Notes: generated by a model from the letters alone, not told the origin. 64,000 bases of DNA from Thalassotalea euphylliae (GCF_003390335.1 NZ_QUOU01000001.1:4526001-4590000), one strand, 5' to 3'; positions 18,781 to 28,128 are shown, counted from the first letter of the stretch. Translations and numbers: made by a program.

Positions 18781-19712
18781 TGAAATTAAAGGATCTAACA
18801 TTAGCGCATATCACTAAGCTTGCCAGTTCCCATGGCATTGGATTGGCTATTGGGCCGTTTAATTTCGCGATTACTACAGAATTTCCGGAAGTAATCCGCA
18901 ACTTATACAAGTTGTACAGCGAATTTAAAGTTCTTGATGACCAAGACATCATTGATTTTCAAATAAATATTCGCAAGCCCAACTCGCTAAGACGCTGGTT
19001 TAAGCCGCAAGCCTTGTTTTATTTAGATGGTAAAACCCCATTTTTACCGCTACCAGCGAATCAAGCGTTTCCGTTACTCGAGTGGGGAATGAACTGGTGT
19101 ATTGCCCAACACACACTCGATCATTTGAGTATTCATGCTGGCGTATTAGAACGCGATGGTGTGGTGGTTATCTTACCGGCAATATCAGGTTCAGGTAAAA
19201 GTACATTAACAGCAATTCTGGTGGCACATGGCTGGCGCTTGCTTTCTGACGAAATGACACTTGTCGAGTTAAAAACAGGAAAAATTACGCCACTTGCACG
19301 CCCGATAAGCCTTAAAAATCAATCTATTGATTTGGTGACAACGCTTGGCCCTGATTTCGTTTTATCCGATCTGGTCAAAGACACCAATAAAGGCAGTATT
19401 GCACACCTGAAACCGACAGATAATGCCGTCGACCAGATTTCCAATACCGCGAATGCAACAACTATCATTTTTCCGCGCTTTGAAGCTGAATCGGCAGCAA
19501 ATCTCAACCAAGTGAGCAAAGGAAGAGCCTTTATGAAAGTTATCGAGAATTGCTTTAACTACGGCATCTTGGGTGAGAAAGGCTTTACCGCATTGGAACA
19601 GCTAGTCGATAGATGCGAATGCTATGAATTTGTGTACAGCAAAGTCGATGACGCTGTTAATACCTTTAATCACCTGAATAATATCGATAAATGGGCAAAG
19701 AACAATGAATAA
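18780..19712 (+). CDS. HprK-related kinase A
   Basis: A 310-residue protein whose central part resembles the catalytic domain of HPr kinase/phosphorylase. A P-loop AISGSGKST lies near residues 133-141, followed by LSDEMTLVEL and PRPISLKN-type segments (PLARPISLKN). Unlike true HprK it is not near ptsH or nitrogen-PTS genes, and the N-terminal region differs. Such kinases occur in lasso-peptide and other RiPP-like cassettes, where some phosphorylate the precursor. It starts with GTG overlapping the previous stop and overlaps the next gene by 8 bp. The substrate is unknown; the Tat protein at 17797 is the nearest candidate. Confidence 0.75.
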   Translation: MKLKDLTLAHITKLASSHGIGLAIGPFNFAITTEFPEVIRNLYKLYSEFKVLDDQDIIDFQINIRKPNSLRRWFKPQALFYLDGKTPFLPLPANQAFPLLEWGMNWCIAQHTLDHLSIHAGVLERDGVVVILPAISGSGKSTLTAILVAHGWRLLSDEMTLVELKTGKITPLARPISLKNQSIDLVTTLGPDFVLSDLVKDTNKGSIAHLKPTDNAVDQISNTANATTIIFPRFEAESAANLNQVSKGRAFMKVIENCFNYGILGEKGFTALEQLVDRCECYEFVYSKVDDAVNTFNHLNNIDKWAKNNE

Positions 19713-20829
19713 AATATTGCTCATTAAGTTTTTTCATCAACCTCAAATCATCAAAAGCTTTACTCCCGCAAATTGGAGCTTATTACTTGGCCAATTAAGA
19801 ACAAGCCAACTCACACTCTATTTCCATCATGTCGCAGGCACAGCGGGATTGGACGAATACATTCCTGCAAGGATCAAACGCTACATCCAAGCAGAACAAC
19901 GCAAGGTTGGCTATCAAAAGCAACAAGTAAGTTACGAGCTCAACCAGCTTGACCAAGCATTCAAGGAAAGCGCAATATCGGTAACCTATCTCAAGGGGGC
20001 TGCGTACCTGATAGCCGGATTACCGATAAGCAATCACCGTTTATTCTCAGACATTGACATCCTGGTAAATAAAGCAGAGCTAGATAACGCCGAAAATGTC
20101 TTGAAAATAGAAGGATTTACTTCACAAAAAACAGACGACTACGACCAAGCGTACTACCGTCAGTACATGCATGAAATCCCACCAATGCAACATATCATTC
20201 GTGGTACCGTCATTGATTTACATCACAATATTCTTCCTGTTTGCAGGGAACATCCAATCAACATCAGTCTATTTAATGACACCCAAACTATTTCCTATCA
20301 TGGCTTGCATTTAACCGTGTTTTCCCCCAGTGCAATGTATCTGCATTGCGCAATTCATCTATTTCACGAAGGTGATTTCGATAAAGGATTACGCGACTTG
20401 GCTGATTTAGCCGCAATGTACACTGAATTTATGAAAACTGATGACAGTTTTGAACAATCATTGCTTAGCCTTGCTAGTCAAACACAGCAGCAAAAATCAT
20501 TGTATTTTGCACTCAAATTCATCGCTCAAATCTTCAATATTGAACTGGGTAAAAACAGCAAAAGCTTTGTTGAAAACTTCCGCCAAGGCTATCGACATGC
20601 CCAATTGAGTGACTTTATATTCCTCACCATACTTGCCCCATATCACCCAAGCTGTGAGAGTCGCAAGGTTAAGCTAGCGCGCTTATTGGCATACATCCGC
20701 GGGCATTTACTGCGTATGCCACTGCGCTTACTGCTCCCTCATCTATGCCGTAAATTTATCGCGCAATTAACAACAACCAAGGATAAAACGCCACTAGCAG
20801 ATCACAACAAAATCAAGCCAGATATATAG
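19705..20829 (+). CDS. Nucleotidyltransferase family protein (NTP_transf_5)
   Basis: A 374-residue member of the minimal nucleotidyltransferase superfamily, PF14907-like. The signature KGAAYLIAGLP followed by RLFSDIDILV (about residues 94-122) supplies the paired acidic metal ligands (DID). A His-rich segment (VIDLHHNIL) follows, then a helical C-terminus with basic tail. Family members appear beside lasso-peptide and HprK-like kinase genes, but their reaction is largely uncharacterised; transfer of a nucleotide or sugar-phosphate to the precursor is a guess. The 8-bp overlap with the kinase gene and last place in the operon support a shared pathway. Confidence 0.75.
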   Translation: MNKILLIKFFHQPQIIKSFTPANWSLLLGQLRTSQLTLYFHHVAGTAGLDEYIPARIKRYIQAEQRKVGYQKQQVSYELNQLDQAFKESAISVTYLKGAAYLIAGLPISNHRLFSDIDILVNKAELDNAENVLKIEGFTSQKTDDYDQAYYRQYMHEIPPMQHIIRGTVIDLHHNILPVCREHPINISLFNDTQTISYHGLHLTVFSPSAMYLHCAIHLFHEGDFDKGLRDLADLAAMYTEFMKTDDSFEQSLLSLASQTQQQKSLYFALKFIAQIFNIELGKNSKSFVENFRQGYRHAQLSDFIFLTILAPYHPSCESRKVKLARLLAYIRGHLLRMPLRLLLPHLCRKFIAQLTTTKDKTPLADHNKIKPDI

Positions 20830-20871
20830 GGCTAGACAAGGTAGCTGATTACCTATAGTATTGCCCGCGCT

Positions 20872-20948
<77 letters not shown>

Positions 20949-21152
20949 TTTTCTCTTGCAGTCAATGAGAGCATATCCTGAGTTATCCCCACAAATAATT
21001 AAAATCGCTTGATGGCAAGCACAGCTGTACCTAGGTTATCACTCGCAATGGTCACAAAAGCATCATCTAGCTGTCACCGTTTATTCATCTGCTTCACTTA
21101 ACTTGCACAAAGGCTTGCCATAGAGCGAGTGTTTCAGGTGTAAGGAAAAGAG

Positions 21153-22910
21153 ATGTTTCGAGTTGATGATGTGGTTGCGCAAAATTTGCCCGCCATAAAT
21201 GATAAACCTTGGCTAGCCAAGCCAGTGAAAGCCGCGCTGCGAGGCTTGCTTCACGAACAAGACTTTCTCGATTTTGAGCAGAAATATCCTCACCTGACCG
21301 GTTTAGATTTTGTTGAACAAGTGCTTAATATGTTCGATGTGAGCTATTCAGTGCGCGACTCTGAGCGTGAAAATATTCCCGCTGATGGTCGCGTGGTGAT
21401 CATCGCTAATCACCCGATAGGTTCACTTGATGGTTTAGCGTTAATCAAAATGGTAGCCGATATTCGCCGCGACGTTAAAGTAGTGGTTAATAGCTTGCTG
21501 ATGAACATCCAACCGCTCAGCCCGATGTTATTGCCCGTTAATAACATGGGCGGTAAAACGCCCAAAGAAAACTTGCAAGCCATTCATCAGCATTTGGCAC
21601 AAGACAGTGCCATTATTGTCTTTCCAGCGGGCGAAGTTTCTCGTATTCGGCCAGCAGGCGTCAGAGATACCAAGTGGCACTCAGGCTTTTTCAAATTTGC
21701 GCAAGCGGCGAAAGCCCCCATCGTACCTGTGTATATCAAAGCGAAAAACTCAGCGGCCTTTTATGGTGTGTCGATGATGTATAAGCCCGCTTCAACCTTG
21801 TTGCTGGTCAGTGAAATGTTTAAGCAGCAGCAAAAAGACATCCCCATGCGCATCGGCCAACAAATCCCATTTGATAGCTACAATAGTATGCAGTTGGATA
21901 TCAAAACCCAAACAAAGCTGTTAAAAAAGCACCTTTATCGCCTGAAAACGAATAAAGCTGCCATCTTTCAAACACAAAGCGCGATAGCGCCTGTCGAAGA
22001 CAGAAAAACCCTGAAAAAAGCCATCAAGCAATGTGAATATTTGGGCGAAACCCAAGACGGCAAAGCGATTTACTTGCATCGTGCAGTTGAAAATGACCCT
22101 ATCATGCGAGAAATTGGTGTATTGCGTGAAATTGCTTTTCGCATGGTTGGCGAAGGCAGCAACCTGAGACGTGATATCGACAAATACGACAACCACTACC
22201 TGCACCTAATTTTATGGGACAACGATGAGCTAGAGGTGGTCGGCGCCTACCGACTGGCCGACACTCAGGCCGTATTAAATCAACACGGACGCGATGGTTT
22301 ATACACACATACCCTATTCGAGCTAACCGAACAAATGTCACCTTATCTATCGCAAGGATTAGAGCTTGGCCGCAGCTTTGTGCAACCCAAATACTGGGGC
22401 AAGCGAAGTTTGGACTATTTGTGGTATGGCATCGGGGCATTTTTGCAAAAATATCCGCATTATCGCTATTTATTTGGGCCAGTGACCATAAGTAATGCAC
22501 TGCCGCAATCGGCCAAAGAGCTGCTGGTGTATTTTTACCAACTTTACTTAGGTACAGATCGCGATATCGCCCCATCACGCTCACCATTTACGTTGAATCA
22601 ATCGGCGATGGAGCAACTAAAGGCGCAATTTGTCGGCAACGACTACAAAGCTGACTTCACTAAGCTAAAACACTTACTGGCCAACATGGGAGCGAGTGTG
22701 CCAACGCTCTACAAACAGTACAGTGAATTAACGGAAGCGGGTGGTGTTAAATTCATTGATTTTGGCGTCGATAAAGACTTCAACGACTGTATTGATGGCT
22801 TAGTACTACTGGATATTACTCAGTTAAAACCCAAGAAGAAGCAACGTTACTTAGGGGCTAACAAGGTTGGCAAAGATGTTGACGATACAATCCTGACAAC
22901 CATGCTCTAA
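21153..22910 (+). CDS. olsF: Bifunctional acyltransferase, OlsF-like (ornithine lipid synthesis)
   Basis: A 585-residue fusion. The N-terminal half (about 1-260) is a PlsC-like acyltransferase with NHPIGSLDG and FPAGEVSRI, the motif I and III types of this branch. The C-terminal half (about 300-560) is an OlsB/hemolysin-like GNAT N-acyltransferase (ELEVVGAYRLADTQ, LELGRSFVQPKYWG). This arrangement is that of OlsF, which makes ornithine lipids in one protein by N- then O-acylation of ornithine or a related amino acid. The head group cannot be read from sequence. It follows tRNA-Arg and has no co-directional partner close enough for an operon. Confidence 0.75.
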   Translation: MFRVDDVVAQNLPAINDKPWLAKPVKAALRGLLHEQDFLDFEQKYPHLTGLDFVEQVLNMFDVSYSVRDSERENIPADGRVVIIANHPIGSLDGLALIKMVADIRRDVKVVVNSLLMNIQPLSPMLLPVNNMGGKTPKENLQAIHQHLAQDSAIIVFPAGEVSRIRPAGVRDTKWHSGFFKFAQAAKAPIVPVYIKAKNSAAFYGVSMMYKPASTLLLVSEMFKQQQKDIPMRIGQQIPFDSYNSMQLDIKTQTKLLKKHLYRLKTNKAAIFQTQSAIAPVEDRKTLKKAIKQCEYLGETQDGKAIYLHRAVENDPIMREIGVLREIAFRMVGEGSNLRRDIDKYDNHYLHLILWDNDELEVVGAYRLADTQAVLNQHGRDGLYTHTLFELTEQMSPYLSQGLELGRSFVQPKYWGKRSLDYLWYGIGAFLQKYPHYRYLFGPVTISNALPQSAKELLVYFYQLYLGTDRDIAPSRSPFTLNQSAMEQLKAQFVGNDYKADFTKLKHLLANMGASVPTLYKQYSELTEAGGVKFIDFGVDKDFNDCIDGLVLLDITQLKPKKKQRYLGANKVGKDVDDTILTTML

Positions 22911-23196
22911 TGGTGTCACAAAAAGTCGATTAACAAGCTTTTCAAGGTGTGTTATCAAGCGAGGGTAACAAATTGAAGAAAATTTTTGCGACGCTAACGA
23001 TTTAGTAAAAAATTGCATTTTGCTAATTTTATCGTCAGCTTAGAAGACGTTATTGACCGTTCGGTGACAATTCGGTGTTAATGGTATTAAACCAAGCGAC
23101 TAGCGCTTTGTAGTAATTTGTACCAAGGCTTTTAAAGCCCTCGGTAGCGAAGTAGAATGCCGTCACAAACAACAGGATCAATTAAAGTAACTCGCT

Positions 23197-24291
23197 ATGA
23201 ATGCAGAATCTCAATCGGCAACTTATGCTGAAATTACTGGCTGGGGCAAATGTGTTCCACCAGCTCAATTAACCAATGATGATTTAGCCACTTTCGTTGA
23301 TACCAGTGATGAGTGGATCACCACGCGAACTGGCATCAAGGCACGCCGTATTTCTCACGTAAATACAGCTGAGCTAGCAGCACTTGCTGCCAAGCGCGCA
23401 ATGGCGGCGGCAGGCATTAGCCCAGAAGAAGTTGACTTGGTTGCTTTAGCTACCTCTTGTCCAGACACCATAGTGCCAAACACCGCGTCTAAAGTGCAGC
23501 AGCTTATTGGTGCTAAAAACGCAGCGGCGTTTGACTTAAATTCAGCGTGTACTGGCTTTTTGTACGCACTGCAAAATGCCACGGCACAAGTACGTTCAGG
23601 TATGATCAAAAAAGCGGTCGTCATTGGTGCCGAACGCATGAGTTGGTGGGTTAACTGGGCACTACGTGAAACTGCTGTATTATTCGGTGATGGTGCGGGC
23701 GCCGTTGTGATTGAAGCAAGCGATAAACCAACAGGTTTAGTGCACGCTCAGCTAGGTTGTGACTCTGAAGCGCGTGATATTCTTGAAATTCGCGGTTTTG
23801 GCACGGATATGGATCGCTACGAAAACCCGCCGTCGGCGCTTGATGTACACTTTATGGGGCCGGATATCTTCAAACGCGCGGTACGCGCTATGGGACAAGG
23901 CTCTGAAACAGTACTTGCCAAAGCACAACTAAGCGTTGACGACATTGACTTACTTGTTCCTCATCAAGCGAACCTGCGCATCATTGCTTCATTGCAGAAG
24001 CAATTTAAGCTAGCCGACGAACAAGTGATGGTCAATATTCACAACTACGGTAACACTTCAGCGGCGACTGTACCGATTGCCCTGTGTGAAGCGTTAGAAA
24101 CTGGCCGCGTGAAGCCTGGCGCAAATATTATGACGGCAGCATTTGGTGCGGGCCTGACTTGGGGCGCGGGCTACATTAAGTGGGGTGAGCGCGTTACCCC
24201 TGTGAACGTTTGTGATGAAGAATTACCTGCCAATGACAAAACCGCACAAGAGTTATTGTCAATTGCGATCAAGCACTGCCTAAACAAGTAA
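23197..24291 (+). CDS. fabH: 3-oxoacyl-ACP synthase III family protein (FabH-like)
   Basis: A 364-residue thiolase-fold condensing enzyme with the KAS III catalytic triad: Cys118 in DLNSACTGFLYAL, His in LVPHQANLR and Asn in HNYGNTSAAT. It would condense acetyl-CoA or another acyl-CoA with malonyl-ACP. At 364 residues it is longer than E. coli FabH (317) because of a C-terminal tail, and it stands alone rather than in a plsX-fabH-fabD cluster. It may therefore be a second, specialised copy. A terminator follows at 24353. The 286-bp upstream spacer has short repeats (GTTCGGTGACAATTCGGTG) that could be an operator, unproven. Confidence 0.88.
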   Translation: MNAESQSATYAEITGWGKCVPPAQLTNDDLATFVDTSDEWITTRTGIKARRISHVNTAELAALAAKRAMAAAGISPEEVDLVALATSCPDTIVPNTASKVQQLIGAKNAAAFDLNSACTGFLYALQNATAQVRSGMIKKAVVIGAERMSWWVNWALRETAVLFGDGAGAVVIEASDKPTGLVHAQLGCDSEARDILEIRGFGTDMDRYENPPSALDVHFMGPDIFKRAVRAMGQGSETVLAKAQLSVDDIDLLVPHQANLRIIASLQKQFKLADEQVMVNIHNYGNTSAATVPIALCEALETGRVKPGANIMTAAFGAGLTWGAGYIKWGERVTPVNVCDEELPANDKTAQELLSIAIKHCLNK

Positions 24292-24352
24292 CTCTGACCT
24301 CAACAGTTCACCAATAAAACGGTTAAATTGTTGATAAAACTATGTTTAAATT

Positions 24353-24380
24353 AAAAAGCCGTAGATACGGCTTTTTTCTT
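24353..24380 (+). terminator. Rho-independent terminator after the fabH-like gene
   Basis: The hairpin GCCGTA-GA-TACGGC, extended by A-T pairs on both sides, is followed by TTTTTTCTTTTT. It sits about 60 bp past the stop codon of the FabH-like gene. Confidence 0.85.
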
Positions 24381-24403
24381 TTTGCTAGAGAGCTAATACT
24401 GCC

Positions 24404-25045
24404 ATGTCGACATCTCGCCATCAGCTTTGCCAAGTCACTTTACTCGGCAACCTTGTTGCCAAACCTGAAATTCGTTATCAGGCCAACCCCGTACTGGCAG
24501 TTACCGAGCTAACGCTCGCCACCACTTACCGATGGCAAGACAAACAAAAGCAAACCAAAGAGTGGACCAGTTACCACCAAATCAAGGTCGTCGGTAGTGC
24601 CGTTGAAACGGCAATTGCTCATGCTAACAAAGGCGACCTACTGCTGGTTAGCGGCTATTTGGCCACCAACACGATTAACCAAGCGGCGATTGTTCATGCC
24701 ACCAATGTCGAGCATTTTGCCAAGGGGTTTACCCCTAATATCAATCAGGTGATGTGCAGTGCGGAATTAGTATCCGATGTCGAGCTCGTCACCAGTGAAC
24801 GCGGACAAGCATTAGCCCATATTGATGTCCACATTGCCTACCAAGCGTTTAGCGAACAAAAACAGCAGTTGGTCGACCATCAAATTACTCGCCCTGTGCA
24901 AGTTTGGGGGCAAACCGCCACTAAGCTAGGGCAACAAGCCAAGCGCGGAGATAGCCTAGTAATTGAAGGACGATTAACCTACGCCAATGACACGCAAAAA
25001 ACACAGCAAATTACCGCCACTCACATTCATGTATTGAAGAAATAA
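24404..25045 (+). CDS. Single-stranded DNA-binding-like protein with two OB folds
   Basis: A 213-residue protein with two successive OB-fold segments. The first (about 4-105) has the SSB start QVTLLGNLVAKPEIRY and the strand GDLLLVSGYLAT. The second (about 117-212) repeats the pattern (MCSAELVSDVELVTS, RGDSLVIEGRLTY). Ordinary SSB or PriB proteins have one OB fold per chain; SSB also ends in an acidic DDDIPF-like tail, absent here. It may be a tandem-OB paralogue akin to PriB/SSB-like proteins, binding single-stranded nucleic acid as a dimer. It is monocistronic by context. Confidence 0.65.
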   Translation: MSTSRHQLCQVTLLGNLVAKPEIRYQANPVLAVTELTLATTYRWQDKQKQTKEWTSYHQIKVVGSAVETAIAHANKGDLLLVSGYLATNTINQAAIVHATNVEHFAKGFTPNINQVMCSAELVSDVELVTSERGQALAHIDVHIAYQAFSEQKQQLVDHQITRPVQVWGQTATKLGQQAKRGDSLVIEGRLTYANDTQKTQQITATHIHVLKK

Positions 25046-25268
25046 TCGACAAATGGCATTGCATTTTAGTCTTTTAAATACGATGATAACCAAGAGTTTC
25101 AATAATTAGATAATAACAACTAAACAACGACAATTAGATAACTAAAATTAAATAACTAGGCTTGGTGTGTAAAAAGCATTTAGCAAAGACAATAAATATA
25201 TTAAACGGCCAGTTGGATGTTGGCTTTTAGGTACAAAATTCAAGGACACATCACTGTCGTACCCAGCT
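25046..25268. repeat. AT-rich spacer with short degenerate repeats
   Basis: Between 25095 and 25160 the sequence repeats variants of AATTAGATAA and AAATAACTA four or five times. No gene or terminator is evident. Purpose unknown; it may be replication slippage or a binding array. Confidence 0.3.
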
Positions 25269-27416
25269 ATGAAACCAATACGCTTTTGCGCACTACTATT
25301 CGCTTACGCACTCACAGTTAAGTTCAGCTACGCCTATCAGTTAGCACTAGAAGAGCTGAAATTATCACAGCCGATACCAGATCACATTATCGCCATTACA
25401 CCAGTGCAAAAGCATTCGACCAAGTTTTTGCTTGCAGCTCGTACTGGTGAGCTCTACCTCCTCGACGATAACGTTACCCCCTATTCACTCACCACCATTT
25501 TTGGCGGCAGTGCAATTAACTCGAAGCTCTCCCATTTAGTTGCCATCACATTGCACCCCAATTTCAGTGTACGCGAGCAGTCAGGTTATCACACCTTATA
25601 CACAGCTCACCTGCAGCACATCGATGATAAGCGCATATATCGACGGATCACAGACAAACAAGTCAACCAGCCAATTACCCGCGATATCTTGATATCCGAA
25701 TGGCGATTAGATGAAGCCATGAATCTGGACACGGGTAGCCAGCGGGAAGTAATGCGCATCGGGCTGCCAGCGCAAGCCACCAATCATAATGAGAGACCTG
25801 CCGAGGCGGCAGTCAAAGTGCAGCTGGCCTTTAACCCTTTTCACAAAGTCTGGCATGAGAATTTTGGACACCTGTACATTGGCGTAAGTCAACTTGAGGG
25901 TTACAACCACATTCCTTTGTATTCTGGCGCGATTTTGCGGATCAATCCTGACAAGTTCGGTTTAAACCCTTATACCGTGCCGCAATCTAACCCATTTATC
26001 GCTGATACATCACGGGCAGACGAGCTCATCTACTATAACCTACAGCACCTTCAACACTTTATTTGGCGACGAAAAACCAGTGATACATTGTGGATTGATC
26101 ATATCGTAAAGTCGCAAAGGCAAATTTCATCACTGTCAGATTATCGCCAGCTTACGGAGCAATCCAAACCACTTATACAACTAGAGAGCACCTACGCCAG
26201 CACCCCGCAGCTACTTCACTATCGCGGTGATAACTTTAGTTACCTAACCGGACAGGCGATCACTATAGCCAAGTATCAAGGAGAAACATACCTTGCCAAT
26301 TTGGCTCCGAGCAGTAGTGGTTTTAGCCGCGAACTCTCTCCCTTGTTTCCCATCTCCTCATCACCGGAAAGTGCAATGTTGCTCAATGATGGTCAAGGAG
26401 AGATGCTGATTTATCAGCCCAATGCCAACAAACTCTACCACGTCAGAAACGTTGCCATTGAGGGTGAAACCATATCCTATGAACAAACAGATTACAGTGA
26501 TAATCGTATTAATCAGTATGTATTACTCGTCTTCGCAATCACCCTGATCAGTTGGATTTTATGGCAGAGTTTTTCGAAGATACGTTACCGCAAACATTCT
26601 GCAACGACATTTTATGCACAGCAATACAGCCACATTGAATTGGCAGGCAAAGACAAGATTATTCAACTGTTTTATCGTCATCAATCAACCCCCAAACGCA
26701 ATATTGCTAGCGTTGATGTGAAAGCCATTCAATTGCGGTTAAACGGGCTAGATATTGTTGAATTTTCTTGTGATCAGGGGATGACCAACAAGCAAGCGAC
26801 GATTATGCGTGAAGCGTGTAATGTCGAAAAAAGAGAAAAAATGATACCGGACAAATTGCGTCATATTCAGCTTGTCATTCTCGACAAGGGCTCAACAGAA
26901 TCCCCCATCACGCTTTACCTGCGCAAGGGCGACAATCGAATCTCAAAAGCGAGCTATCAAGTGGCAGTAGCAGATGCGATTAACTGGGCATGGCGCCTCT
27001 CAGCGATTATTGCGCCAGAAACCACAGAAGTCAGAGACTTCAACAATGAACCAAGTGAATTGGATAAAGATAGACCAATAAAAGTGACAATGGCTCGATT
27101 CACACCAGCCCCTGCGAACCAAGCCACGGCGGCATCAGAGCACTTTGACGAGGCTGAACTCGATACCACGGCGCGTGAAGTCGTAAACCCCAAGAACCAC
27201 CAAGAAAGTGAGTTAGCTACACAAATTGAGATGGCTGAGCAGATCAGCCCGTCAACTTCCCAAACAATATCATCAGAAAACAAGGTGGTAACAGGACAAA
27301 CTGACGCTCAAATTATTAGCGCATTAGAAAAGCTGGTGAACCTCAAAAAGCAAAACTTCTTAACCGACGACGAGTTTGAACAAGCAAAAGCCAAGCTGTT
27401 GAAGGGGTTAATTTAG
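25269..27416 (+). CDS. Membrane protein with extracytoplasmic propeller-like domain and SHOCT tail
   Basis: A 715-residue protein of unknown function. A signal peptide (to about YAY, residue 23) leads a region to about 410 resembling glucose/sorbosone-dehydrogenase-type beta-propellers: HLVAITLHPNF, VQLAFNPFH, FGHLYIGVSQ, YSGAILRINP. One transmembrane helix follows at about 417-436 (YVLLVFAITLISWILW). The cytoplasmic part has a beta-rich domain (about 450-580), an acidic low-complexity linker, and a C-terminal SHOCT motif (EKLVNLKKQNFLTDDEFEQA). SHOCT domains usually mediate oligomerisation. The propeller call is by motif resemblance. No operon partner is clear. Confidence 0.55.
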   Translation: MKPIRFCALLFAYALTVKFSYAYQLALEELKLSQPIPDHIIAITPVQKHSTKFLLAARTGELYLLDDNVTPYSLTTIFGGSAINSKLSHLVAITLHPNFSVREQSGYHTLYTAHLQHIDDKRIYRRITDKQVNQPITRDILISEWRLDEAMNLDTGSQREVMRIGLPAQATNHNERPAEAAVKVQLAFNPFHKVWHENFGHLYIGVSQLEGYNHIPLYSGAILRINPDKFGLNPYTVPQSNPFIADTSRADELIYYNLQHLQHFIWRRKTSDTLWIDHIVKSQRQISSLSDYRQLTEQSKPLIQLESTYASTPQLLHYRGDNFSYLTGQAITIAKYQGETYLANLAPSSSGFSRELSPLFPISSSPESAMLLNDGQGEMLIYQPNANKLYHVRNVAIEGETISYEQTDYSDNRINQYVLLVFAITLISWILWQSFSKIRYRKHSATTFYAQQYSHIELAGKDKIIQLFYRHQSTPKRNIASVDVKAIQLRLNGLDIVEFSCDQGMTNKQATIMREACNVEKREKMIPDKLRHIQLVILDKGSTESPITLYLRKGDNRISKASYQVAVADAINWAWRLSAIIAPETTEVRDFNNEPSELDKDRPIKVTMARFTPAPANQATAASEHFDEAELDTTAREVVNPKNHQESELATQIEMAEQISPSTSQTISSENKVVTGQTDAQIISALEKLVNLKKQNFLTDDEFEQAKAKLLKGLI

Positions 27417-27463
27417 CGTGGTAACCAATTGAAGGAATCAGCGCTCGACACAGGATTATCCCT

Positions 27464-27490
27464 TTGCAACATTACTCCTTGATATATAAT
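27464..27490 (+). promoter_or_regulatory. Sigma-70-like promoter before the VTT gene
   Basis: TTGCAA at 27464-27469 and TATAAT at 27485-27490 are 15 bp apart (16 if the -35 is read as TTTGCA). Transcription would begin near 27497, almost at the first possible start codon of the next gene, so either the message is nearly leaderless or the start is further in. Confidence 0.45.
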
Positions 27491-27497
27491 AGCGCGC

Positions 27498-28118
27498 TTG
27501 CCAAACAAAGTTCTCAGCAGTAAACCCATTGACTCACTAGCCTTATCTATTAGCGAAATACCTTGGTTAACTCACAGCTTGCGAGGTTTTTTACTTTGCT
27601 ACCTAATACTTAGCTTAGCCACAGCCGTTGGTTTGCCACGACAAATTGCCGCACTATCGGCAGGCACACTTTATGGCGCTAAGCTTGGTTTTTTAATCGC
27701 GACGGCAGCCACTATCTCAGGTTGTATGTTAACTTTTATTGCGTGCCGTTATTGCTTGGGCAACTGGGTATATCAGCGCTTTCCCGATAAAACGAAAGTC
27801 ATACACGGCTTTCTTGCCAGCAGCACCTTTACCAAGGCACTTACTATTCGCATTTTACCCTTGGGCAGTAACTTTATGACCAATATTGTTGCAGGCGCAA
27901 CCAACATCCCCTTTGCCCCATACGTAGCCGGCTCTGCACTCGGCTTTGTACCTCAGATGGTGATTTTCTCGTTGGCGGGCGCTGGCATGCAATTGGCCGC
28001 AGGCACTCAGCAGCAATTAACCTTAGTATTAACTGGGTTAGCCTTAGGGCTAATGGTAATGCTCTACATTCAACACAAACGCAAATTACAGGCGAAAAAA
28101 AAGCTTAGCCAAGGCTAA
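27498..28118 (+). CDS. VTT-domain (TVP38/TMEM64, DedA-like) membrane protein
   Basis: About 206 residues with five to six hydrophobic segments and the VTT/SNARE-associated family core GLPRQIAALSAGTLYGAKLG with a later ILPLGSNFMTN...AGATNIPF. Related proteins act as lipid scramblase-like or membrane-homeostasis factors. The start is uncertain: no ATG precedes the conserved core, the frame opens at TTG 27498, and there is no Shine-Dalgarno sequence. The C-terminus is a basic tail (KRKLQAKKK), and its coding sequence runs into a terminator hairpin. It is convergent with dsbA. Confidence 0.75.
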   Translation: MPNKVLSSKPIDSLALSISEIPWLTHSLRGFLLCYLILSLATAVGLPRQIAALSAGTLYGAKLGFLIATAATISGCMLTFIACRYCLGNWVYQRFPDKTKVIHGFLASSTFTKALTIRILPLGSNFMTNIVAGATNIPFAPYVAGSALGFVPQMVIFSLAGAGMQLAAGTQQQLTLVLTGLALGLMVMLYIQHKRKLQAKKKLSQG

Positions 28119-28128
28119 GCTTTTCTCT
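28095..28128. terminator. Bidirectional terminator between the VTT gene and dsbA
   Basis: GCTTAGCC-AA-GGCTAAGC (28103-28120) is flanked by eight A on the left and TTTTC on the right, so it has a U-tract in either direction. It includes the stop codon of the VTT gene. Confidence 0.8.

Noticed and set aside
17797..20829. Lasso peptide biosynthetic cluster
   Set aside because: PqqD, HprK-like kinase and nucleotidyltransferase fit, but there is no asparagine-synthetase-like cyclase, no B1-type protease and no short precursor.
22102..22587. Minus-strand 161-codon frame
   Set aside because: Antisense to the OlsF-like gene; Cys/Arg/His-rich composition is typical of a shadow frame.
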